Part shown: piece after piece, positions 26,901-36,831 of the stretch
Layout: each line of letters starts with the position of its first letter
Position numbering within the stretch: the first letter of the stretch is position 1
NCBI GenBank assembly: GCA_947396885.1
Contig: OX377206.1
Coordinates: 50,761,631 to 50,825,630 of the forward strand
Direction: 5' to 3'
DNA: 64,000 nucleotides
From: Heligmosomoides polygyrus polygyrus
Lineage: Eukaryota; Nematoda; Chromadorea; Rhabditida; Heligmosomidae
Notes under the pieces: generated by a model
Seen by the model: the letters and a program-made list of their open reading frames with translations, nothing else
Databases searched by the model: none
Told to the model about the DNA's origin: nothing
Program-made: the position numbers and the translations under genes

Positions 26901-29900
26901 TGCTTCTTCATGGTGATTGGGTTTATCGGTTTCTTCGGCCACATGACATAGTGTGACATGACTGTCGTCTTCAGGTACTTCCTCAAAAACGAACTTTGCA
27001 ATTGACGTATCTTTGAACACCGTCAGACGTCAATGAGAATCGGATCATTAGCCATCATTAGTACGGTTTTTATGTCTACCAGTTTCTTCGGCTTCACAAG
27101 ATAGCGTGATATGACTGTCGTCTTCAGGTACTTCCTCAAGAACGAACTTTGCAATTGACGTATCTTTGAACAACGTCAATGAGAATCGGATAATTAAACA
27201 ATCAAGAGCTCTCATTTTTCCGGGACAATTCCTTGATTTTAGCTTGTTAATGGTGATTGTGTTTATCGATTTCTTCGGCAACACCACATAGTGTGATATG
27301 ACTGTCGTCCTTAGGTACTTCCTCAAGAACGAACTTTGCAATTGACGTATCTTTGAACAACGTCAATGAGAATCGGACCATTAACCAGTCAACAGCTCTC
27401 ATTTTTCCGGGACAATTCCTTGATTTCAGCTTGTTAATGGTGATTGTGTTTATCGATTTCTTCGGCAACACCACATAGTGTGACATGACTGCCGTCTTTA
27501 GGAACTTCCCCAAGAACGAACTTTGCAATTGACGTATCTTTGAACAACGTCAATGAGAATCTGATCATTAACCTGTCAAGAGCTCTCATTTTTTCGGGAC
27601 AATTCTTTGATATCAGCTTGTTCCTCGTGATTGGGTTTATCGGTTTCTTCGGCCACATGACATAGTGTGACATGACTGTCGTCTTCAGGTACTTCCTCAA
27701 GAACGAACTTTGCAAATAACGTATCTTTGAACAACGTCAATGAGAATCGGATCATTAACCAGTCAAGTGCTCTCATTTTTTCGGGACAATTGTTTGATTT
27801 CAGCTTGTTAATGGTGATTGTGTTTATCGATTTCATCGGTAACACGACATAGTGTGACATGACTGTCGTCTTCAGGTACTTCCTCAAGAACGAACTTTGC
27901 AAATAACGTATCTTTGAACAACGTCAATGAGAATCGGATAATTAAACAATCAAGAGCTCTCATTTTTCCGGGACAATTCCTTGATTTTAGCTTGTTAATG
28001 GTGATTGTGTTTATCGATTTCTTCGGCAACACCACATAGTGTGATATGACTGTCGTCCTTAGGTACTTCCTCAAGAACGAACTTTGCAATTGACGTATCT
28101 TTGAACAACGTCAATGAGAATCGGACCATTAACCAGTCAACAGCTCTCATTTTTCCGGGACAATTCCTTGATTTCAGCTTGTTAATGGTGATTGTGTTTA
28201 TCGATTTCTTCGGCAACACCACATAGTGTGACATGACTGCCGTCTTTAGGAACTTCCCCAAGAACGAACTTTGCAATTGACGTATCTTTGAACAACGTCA
28301 ATGAGAATCTGATCATTAACCTGTCAAGAGCTCTCATTTTTTCGGGACAATTCTTTGATATCAGCTTGTTCCTCGTGATTGGGTTTATCGGTTTCTTCGG
28401 CCACATGACATAGTGTGACATGACTGTCGTCTTCAGGTACTTCCTCAAGAACGAACTTTGCAAATAACGTATCTTTGAACAACGTCAATGAGAATCGGAT
28501 CATTAACCAGTCAAGTGCTCTCATTTTTTCGGGACAATTGTTTGATTTCAGCTTGTTAATGGTGATTGTGTTTATCGATTTCATCGGTAACACGACATAG
28601 TGTGACATGACTGTCGTCTTCAGGTACTTCCTCAAGAACGAACTTTGCAAATAACGTATCTTTTAACAACGTCAATGAGAATCGGATCATTAACCAGTCA
28701 AGAGCTCTCATTTTTTCGGGACAATTGTTTGATTTCAGCTTGTTAATGGTGATTGTGTTTATTGATTTCTTCGGCAACATCATATAGTGTGACATGACTG
28801 TCGTCTTTAGGAACTTCCTCAAGAACGATCTTCACAATCCACATATCTCACAACACCGTCAGACGTCACACTGAGGCAGATCACTAGAAGGATCGAAACT
28901 ACTATGTCTTCAGGTACTTCCTCAAGAACGAACTTTGCAATTGACGTATCTTTGAACAACGTCAATGAGGATCGGATCAATAACAGCCAAGCGCTTTCAT
29001 TTTTCCGGGACAATTCATTGATTTCAGCTTGTTAATGGTAATTGTGTTTAACGATTTCTTCGGCAACATCACATAGTGTGACATGACTGTCTCTTTAGGA
29101 ATTTCCTCAAGAACGATCTTCACAATCCACATGTCTCACAACACCGCCAGACGTCACACTGAGACAGATCACTAGAAGGATCGAAACTACTATTTTGACA
29201 GGATAGCTATTCCGCGTGAGCTTGTATGGTTCTTATGTCTATCAGTTTCTTCGGTCGCACAAGATAGTGTGACATGACTATCGTATTCAGGTACTTCCTC
29301 AAGAACGACCTCCGCAATCGACGTATCTGTGAACACCGACAATGAGAATCGGATCATTAACCAGTCAAGAGCTCTCACTTTTTGCGTGAAAATTCTTTGA
29401 TTTCACCTTGTTAATGGTAATTGTCTTTATCGAATTCTTCGGCAACATCACATAGTGTGACATGACTGTCGTCTTTAAGAACTTCCTCAAGAACGACATC
29501 CGCAATCGACGTATCTGTGAACACCGTCAGTTGTCAATGAGAATCGGATCATTAACCAGTCAAGAGCTCTCACTTTTTGCGAGAAAATTCTTTGATTTCT
29601 GCTTCTTCATGGTGATTGGGTTTATCGGTTTCTTCGGCCACATGACATAGTGTGACATGACTGTCGTCTTCAGGTACTTCCTCAAAAACGAACTTTGCAA
29701 TTGACGTATCTTTGAACACCGTCAGACGTCAATGAGAATCGGATCATTAGCCATCATTAGTACGGTTTTTATGTCTACCAGTTTCTTCGGCTTCACAAGA
29801 TAGCGTGATATGACTGTCGTCTTCAGGTACTTCCTCAAGAACGAACTTTGCAATTGACGTATCTTTGAACAACGTCAATGAGAATCGGATAATTAAACAA

Positions 29901-31800
29901 TCAAGAGCTCTCATTTTTCCGGGACAATTCCTTGATTTTAGCTTGTTAATGGTGATTGTGTTTATCGATTTCTTCGGCAACACCACATAGTGTGATATGA
30001 CTGTCGTCCTTAGGTACTTCCTCAAGAACGAACTTTGCAATTGACGTATCTTTGAACAACGTCAATGAGAATCGGACCATTAACCAGTCAACAGCTCTCA
30101 TTTTTCCGGGACAATTCCTTGATTTCAGCTTGTTAATGGTGATTGTGTTTATCGATTTCTTCGGCAACACCACATAGTGTGACATGACTGCCGTCTTTAG
30201 GAACTTCCCCAAGAACGAACTTTGCAATTGACGTATCTTTGAACAACGTCAATGAGAATCTGATCATTAACCTGTCAAGAGCTCTCATTTTTTCGGGACA
30301 ATTCTTTGATATCAGCTTGTTCCTCGTGATTGGGTTTATCGGTTTCTTCGGCCACATGACATAGTGTGACATGACTGTCGTCTTCAGGTACTTCCTCAAG
30401 AACGAACTTTGCAAATAACGTATCTTTGAACAACGTCAATGAGAATCGGATCATTAACCAGTCAAGTGCTCTCATTTTTTCGGGACAATTGTTTGATTTC
30501 AGCTTGTTAATGGTGATTGTGTTTATCGATTTCATCGGTAACACGACATAGTGTGACATGACTGTCGTCTTCAGGTACTTCCTCAAGAACGAACTTTGCA
30601 AATAACGTATCTTTTAACAACGTCAATGAGAATCGGATCATTAACCAGTCAAGAGCTCTCATTTTTTCGGGACAATTGTTTGATTTCAGCTTGTTAATGG
30701 TGATTGTGTTTATTGATTTCTTCGGCAACATCATATAGTGTGACATGACTGTCGTCTTTAGGAACTTCCTCAAGAACGATCTTCACAATCCACATATCTC
30801 ACAACACCGTCAGACGTCACACTGAGGCAGATCACTAGAAGGATCGAAACTACTATGTCTTCAGGTACTTCCTCAAGAACGAACTTTGCAATTGACGTAT
30901 CTTTGAACAACGTCAATGAGGATCGGATCAATAACAGCCAAGCGCTTTCATTTTTCCGGGACAATTCATTGATTTCAGCTTGTTAATGGTAATTGTGTTT
31001 AACGATTTCTTCGGCAACATCACATAGTGTGACATGACTGTCTCTTTAGGAATTTCCTCAAGAACGATCTTCACAATCCACATGTCTCACAACACCGCCA
31101 GACGTCACACTGAGACAGATCACTAGAAGGATCGAAACTACTATTTTGACAGGATAGCTATTCCGCGTGAGCTTGTATGGTTCTTATGTCTATCAGTTTC
31201 TTCGGTCGCACAAGATAGTGTGACATGACTATCGTATTCAGGTACTTCCTCAAGAACGACCTCCGCAATCGACGTATCTGTGAACACCGACAATGAGAAT
31301 CGGATCATTAACCAGTCAAGAGCTCTCACTTTTTGCGTGAAAATTCTTTGATTTCACCTTGTTAATGGTAATTGTCTTTATCGAATTCTTCGGCAACATC
31401 ACATAGTGTGACATGACTGTCGTCTTTAAGAACTTCCTCAAGAACGACATCCGCAATCGACGTATCTGTGAACACCGTCAGTTGTCAATGAGAATCGGAT
31501 CATTAACCAGTCAAGAGCTCTCACTCTTTGCGAGAAAATTCTTTGATTTCTGCTTCTTCATGGTGATTGGGTTTATCGGTTTCTTCGGCCACATGACATA
31601 GTGTGACATGACTGTCGTCTTCAGGTACTTCCTCAAAAACGAACTTTGCAATTGACGTATCTTTGAACACCGTCAGACGTCAATGAGAATCGGATCATTA
31701 GCCATCATTAGTACGGTTTTTATGTCTACCAGTTTCTTCGGCTTCACAAGATAGTGTGATATGACTGTCGTCTTTAGGTACTTCCTCAAGAACGAACTTT
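23979..31800. repeat. Array A zone 5: 1951/2512/2699-bp HORs, copy of zone 2
   Basis: Markers at 23979, 26491, 29190 and 31141 give 2512, 2699 and 1951 bp. The 2512-bp copy is a 1951-bp unit with three extra monomers (561 bp, roughly 25210-25770). The zone has one more HOR cycle than zone 2 and shares its subfamily variants (GAATTCTTCGG, TCAGTTGTCAATG, TTTTTGCGAGAAAA). The copy at 31525 reads CTCTTTGCGAG instead of CTTTTTGCGAG. The right edge is approximate. Confidence 0.9.
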
Positions 31801-34800
31801 GCAATTGACGTATCTTTGAACAACGTCAATGAGAATCGGACCATTAACCAGTCAACAGCTCTCATTTTTCCGGGACAATTCCTTGATTTCAGCTTGTTAA
31901 TGGTGATTGTGTTTATCGATTTCTTCGGCAACACCACATAGTGTGACATGACTGCCGTCTTTAGGAACTTCCCCAAGAACGAACTTTGCAATTGACGTAT
32001 CTTTGAACAACGTCAATGAGAATCTGATCATTAACCTGTCAAGAGCTCTCATTTTTTCGGGACAATTCTTTGATATCAGCTTGTTCCTCGTGATTGGGTT
32101 TATCGGTTTCTTCGGCCACATGACATAGTGTGACATGACTGTCGTCTTCAGGTACTTCCTCAAGAACGAACTTTGCAATTGACGTATCTTTGAACAACGT
32201 CAATGAGAATCGGATATTAAACAATCAAGAGCTCTCATTTTTCCGGGACAATTCCTTGATTTTAGCTTGTTAATGGTGATTGTGTTTATCGATTTCATCG
32301 GTAACACGACATAGTGTGACATTACTGCCGTCTTTAGGAACTTCCCCAGGAACGAACTTTGCAATTGACGTATCTTTGAACAACGTCAATGAGAATCGGA
32401 CCATTAACCAGTCAACAGCTCTCATTTTTCCGGGACAATTCCTTGATTTCCGCTTGTTAATGGTGATTGTGTTTATCGATTTCTTCGGCAACACCACATA
32501 GTGTGACATGACTGCCGTCTTTAGGAACTTCCCCAAGAACGAACTTTGCAATTGACGTATCTTTGAACAACGTCAATGAGAATCTGATCATTAACCTGTT
32601 AAGAGCTCTCATTTTTTCGGGACAATTCTTTGATATCAGCTTGTTCCTCGTGATTGGGTTTATCGGTTTCTTCGGCCACATGACATAGTGTGACATGACT
32701 GTCGTCTTCAGGTACTTCCTCAAGAACGAGCTTTGCAATTGACGTATCTTTGAACAACGTCAATGAGAATCGGATCATTAACCAGTCAAGAGCTCTCATT
32801 TTTTCGGGACAATTCTTTGATATCAGCTTGTTCCTCGTGATTGGGTTTATCGGTTTCTTCGGCAACATGACATAGTGTGACATGACTGCCGTCTTCAGGA
32901 ACTTCCCCAAGAACGAACTTTGCAATTGACCTATCTTTGAACAACGTCAATGAGAATCGGATCATTAACCAGTCAAGAGCTCTCATTTTTTCGGGACAAT
33001 TCTTTGATATCAGCTTGTTCCTCGTGATTGGGTTTATCGGTTTCTTCGGCAACATGACATAGTGTGACATGACTGCCATCTTCAGGAACTTCCTCAAGAA
33101 CGAACTTTGCAATTGACGTATCTTTGAACAACGTCAATGAGAATCGGATAATTAAACAATCAAGAGCTCTCATTTTTCCGGGACAATTCCTTGATTTCAG
33201 CTTGTTAATGGTGATTGTGTTTATCGATTTCTTCGGCAACACCACATAGTGTGACATGACCGCCGTCTTTAGGAACTTCCCCAAGAACGAACTTTGCAAT
33301 TGACGTATCTTTGAAAAACGTCAATGAGAATCGGATCATTAACCAGTCAAGAGCTCTCATTTTTCCGAGACAATTCATTGATTTCAGCTTGTTAATGGTG
33401 ATTGTGTTTATCGATTTCTTCGGCCACATGACATAGTGTGACATGACTGTCGTCTTCAGGTACTTCCTCAAGAACGAACTTTGCAATTGACGTATCTTTG
33501 AACAACGTCAATGAGAATCGGATATTAAACAATCAAGAGCTCTCATTTTTCCGGGACAATTCCTTGATTTTAGCTTGTTAATGGTGATTGTGTTTATCGA
33601 TTTCATCGGTAACACGACATAGTGTGACATTACTGCCGTCTTTAGGAACTTCCCCAGGAACGAACTTTGCAATTGACGTATCTTTGAACAACGTCAATGA
33701 GAATCGGATCATTAACCAGTCAAGAGCTCTCATTTTTTCGGGACAATTCTTTGATATCAGCTTGTTCCTCGTGATTGGGTTTATCGGTTTCTTCGGCAAC
33801 ATGACATAGTGTGACATGACTGCCGTCTTTAGGAACTTCCCCAAGAACGAACTTTGCAATTGACCTATCTTTGAACAACGTCAATGAGAATCGGATCATT
33901 AACCAGTCAAGAGCTCTCATTTTTTCGGGACAATTCTTTGATATCAGCTTGTTCCTCGTGATTGGGTTTATCGGTTTCTTCGGCAACATGACATAGTGTG
34001 ACATGACTGCCGTCTTCAGGAACTTCCTCAAGAACGAACTTTGCAATTGACGTATCTTTGAACAACGTCAATGAGAATCGGATAATTAAACAATCAAGAG
34101 CTCTCATTTTTCCGGGACAATTCCTTGATTTCAGCTTGTTAATGGTGATTGTGTTTATCGATTTCTTCGGCAACACCACATAGTGTGACATGACTGCCGT
34201 CTTTAGGAACTTCCCCAAGAACGAACTTTGCAATTGACGTATTTTTGAACAACGTCAATGAGAATCGGACCATTAACCAGTCAAGAGCTCTCATTTTTTC
34301 GGGACAATTCTTTGATATCAGCTTGTTCCTCGTGATTGGGTTTATCGGTTTCTTCGGCAACATGACATAGTGTGACATGACTGCCGTCTTTAGGAACTTC
34401 CCCAGGAACGAACTTTGCAATTGACGTATCTTTGAACAACGTCAATGAGAATCGGACCATTAACCAGTCAACAGCTCTCATTTTTCCGGGACAATTCATT
34501 GATTTCAGCTTGTTAATGGTAATTGTGTTTAACGATTTCTTCGGCAACATCACATAGTGTGACATGACTGTCTCTTTAGGAATTTCCTCAAGAACGAACT
34601 TTGCAATTGACGTATCTTTGAACAACGTCAATGAGAATCGGATAATTAAACAATCAAGAGCTCTCATTTTTCCGGGACAATTCCTTGATTTCAGCTTGTT
34701 AATGGTGATTGTGTTTATCGATTTCTTCGGCAACACCACATAGTGTGACACGACTGCCGTCTTTAGGAACTTCCCCAAGAACGAACTTTGCAATTGACGT

Positions 34801-35201
34801 ATTTTTGAACAACGTCAATGAGAATCGGACCATTAACCAGTCAAGAGCTCTCATTTTTTCGGGACAATTCTTTGATATCAGCTTGTTCCTCGTGATTGGG
34901 TTTATCGGTTTCTTCGGCAACATGACATAGTGTGACATGACTGCCGTCTTTAGGAACTTCCCCAAGAACGAACTTTGCAATTGACGTATCTTTGAACAAC
35001 GTCAATGAGAATCGGATCATTAACCAGTCAAGAGCTCTCATTTTTTCGGGACAATTCTTTGATATCAGCTTGTTCCTCGTAATTGGGTTTATCGGTTTCT
35101 TCGGCAACATGACATAGTGTGACATGACTGCCGTCTTCAGGAACATCCTCAAGAACGAACTTTGCAATTGACGTATCTTTGAACAACGTCAATGAGAATC
35201 G
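31800..35201. repeat. Array A zone 6: mostly plain 187-bp monomers up to the gap
   Basis: After the last marker (31141) the array continues as canonical monomers to the N run. The first part matches zone 3 at an offset of 16818 bp, up to about 33886. The GGATATTAAAC single-base loss occurs twice, at 32213 and 33521, 1308 bp apart (seven monomers minus one base). Beyond 33.9 kb the monomer order differs from zone 3, and a hybrid monomer is present at 34.5 kb. The last visible base before the N run is inside a monomer, so the array is cut by the gap rather than ending there. Confidence 0.9.
34496..34597. repeat. Hybrid monomer in zone 6
   Basis: Within a run of canonical monomers, this stretch (TTAATGGTAATTGTGTTTAA through GTCTCTTTAGGAATTTCC) is the form otherwise found only next to the 288-bp composite of the HORs, for example about 2455-2549. 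It joins back to canonical GAACGAACTTTGCAATTGAC at 34591. It lacks one base of the GTCGTCTTT stretch, as the HOR form does. A short tract from the HOR has therefore been moved into plain monomers, by gene conversion or by a double exchange. Confidence 0.8.
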
Positions 35202-35401
35202 NNNNNNNNNNNNNNNNNNNNNNNNNNNNNNNNNNNNNNNNNNNNNNNNNNNNNNNNNNNNNNNNNNNNNNNNNNNNNNNNNNNNNNNNNNNNNNNNNNN
35301 NNNNNNNNNNNNNNNNNNNNNNNNNNNNNNNNNNNNNNNNNNNNNNNNNNNNNNNNNNNNNNNNNNNNNNNNNNNNNNNNNNNNNNNNNNNNNNNNNNNN
35401 N
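35202..35401. other. Assembly gap, exactly 200 N
   Basis: Two hundred undetermined bases separate array A from array B. The round length suggests a placeholder set by scaffolding software, not a measured distance, so the true spacing, and whether the arrays are direct neighbours, is unknown. No monomer on either side shows a transition between the two families. Confidence 0.98.
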
Positions 35402-35403
35402 TG

Positions 35404-35697
35404 ACGACGTCTGCGACGCGTCTTCTGAATTCCGATGCTGGTTTGGCGTCGACTGCAGCAGGATTCTTGATTCCCAGTGTTTGCTGGACGACGAATTCGG
35501 CACATATTCTGAATCCCGATGCATGTTTGACGACGTCTGCGACACTTATTCTGAATCCCGATGCATGTTTGGTAACCTCTGCGACACGTCTTCTGAATTC
35601 CGATGCAGGTTTGGCCACGGCTACGGCAGGTTTCTTGAATCCCAATGTTTGCTGGACGACGAATTCAGCACATATTCTGAATCCCTATGCAGGTTTG
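35404..35697. repeat. Seven-monomer variant block, first copy (294 bp)
   Basis: Seven monomers include forms absent from the standard 420-bp HOR. One has GGATTCTTGATTCCCAGTGT, two carry CCCGATGCATGTTTG or CCCGATGCATGTTTGG endings, and one starts GTAACCTCTGCG. The block is followed by a standard HOR at 35698. Confidence 0.85.
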
Positions 35698-36537
35698 ACG
35701 ACGTCTGCGACGCGTCTTCTGAATCCTGATGCAGGTTTGGCGACGACTGCGGCAGGATTCTTGAATCGCAATATTTGCTGGATGACGAATTCGACACATA
35801 TTCTGAATACCGATGCATGTTTTACGACGTATTCGGCACATATTCTGAACCCCGATGCAAGTTTGACGACGTCTGCGACACGTTTCTTGAATCTCATTGT
35901 TTGCTGGACAACGTCTGCGGCACATACTCTGAAACCCAACGTTCGCTGTACGACGAATTCGGCACATATTCTGAATCCAGACGCAGGTTTGATAACGTCA
36001 GCGACACGCCTTCTGAATACCGGAGCAGGTTTGGCCACGGCTACGGCAGGTTTCTTGAATCCCAATGTTTGCTGGACGACGAATTCAGCACATATTCTGA
36101 ATCCCTATGCAGGTTTGACGACGTCTGCGACGCGTCTTCTGAATCCTGATGCAGGTTTGGCGACGACTGCGGCAGGATTCTTGAATCGCAATATTTGCTG
36201 GATGACGAATTCGACACATATTCTGAATACCGATGCATGTTTTACGACGTATTCGGCACATATTCTGAACCCCGATGCAAGTTTGACGACGTCTGCGACA
36301 CGTTTCTTGAATCTCATTGTTTGCTGGACAACGTCTGCGGCACATACTCTGAAACCCAACGTTCGCTGTACGACGAATTCGGCACATATTCTGAATCCAG
36401 ACGCAGGTTTGATAACGTCAGCGACACGCCTTCTGAATACCGGAGCAGGTTTGGCCACGGCTACGGCAGGTTTCTTGAATCCCAATGTTTGCTGGACGAC
36501 GAATTCAGCACATATTCTGAATCCCTATGCAGGTTTG

Positions 36538-36831
36538 ACGACGTCTGCGACGCGTCTTCTGAATTCCGATGCTGGTTTGGCGTCGACTGCAGCAGGATTC
36601 TTGATTCCCAGTGTTTGCTGGACGACGAATTCGGCACATATTCTGAATCCCGATGCATGTTTGACGACGTCTGCGACACTTATTCTGAATCCCGATGCAT
36701 GTTTGGTAACCTCTGCGACACGTCTTCTGAATTCCGATGCAGGTTTGGCCACGGCTACGGCAGGTTTCTTGAATCCCAATGTTTGCTGGACGACGAATTC
36801 AGCACATATTCTGAATCCCTATGCAGGTTTG
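36538..36831. repeat. Seven-monomer variant block, second copy (294 bp)
   Basis: This is the same seven monomers as 35404-35697 and appears identical by eye, again followed by a standard HOR (36832). A third, altered version begins near 38608. There the block runs into monomers of the standard HOR after its fifth monomer and has GACGACAGCAGCAGG in place of GTCGACTGCAGCAGG. The block is not seen as a whole beyond 39 kb. Confidence 0.85.

Larger units (their letters stand above)
18270..33886. repeat. Superblock copy 2 (about 15.6 kb)
   Basis: This is the second copy of the block that begins near 4150. It is about 2698 bp longer, which equals 187 + 561 + 1951 - 1 bp, so its extra length is fully explained by repeat-unit gains and one single-base loss. 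It carries the same zone order (2138-bp HORs, 1951/2699-bp HORs, plain monomers). Given the near identity, the duplication is recent relative to HOR formation, or the copies are kept alike by exchange. Confidence 0.85.
1..35201. repeat. Satellite array A: 187-bp monomer family with higher-order repeats
   Basis: The whole stretch is about 188 monomer-lengths of one repeat family with no single-copy DNA between them. Words found in nearly every monomer, in order, are TGTGACATGACT, ACTTCCTCAAGAACGA, GACGTATCTTTGAACAACGT, CAATGAGAATCGG, GAGCTCTCA, GGGACAATT and TTTCTTCGG. Canonical monomers repeat at exactly 187 bp (for example successive steps from 1109 to 2231). Diverged monomers of about 155-194 bp and a 288-bp composite are interspersed. 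Both edges are cut, by the window start and by an N gap. A period near one nucleosome is common in centromeric and pericentromeric satellites; that role here is inference. Minus-strand ORFs of about 60-110 codons recur in it, but 187 is not a multiple of 3, so each monomer shifts the frame and I do not call them genes. The family is not one I recognise. Confidence 0.97.

Noticed and set aside
1..35201. Dozens of 60-170 codon ORFs, mostly on the minus strand, in array A
   Set aside because: They are repeat shadows. The 187-bp period shifts the frame every monomer, neighbouring ORFs overlap in different frames, and the longest (34281-34793) arises only because a monomer with a one-base loss keeps the frame.
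1..35201. CENP-B box (NTTCGNNNNANNCGGGN)
   Set aside because: TTCGG and CCGGGA both occur in monomers, but not in the required order and spacing.
35179..35403. Possible start of the long array B frame in array A, before the gap
   Set aside because: The start would be a TTG in an unrelated satellite and the frame would run through 200 N of arbitrary length. The in-frame join is chance.
35660..35685. Hairpin ATTCAG-CACATATT-CTGAAT in array B monomer 10
   Set aside because: The stem is only 6 bp and is broken by a single base in the sister monomers (ATTCGG), so it is not conserved.
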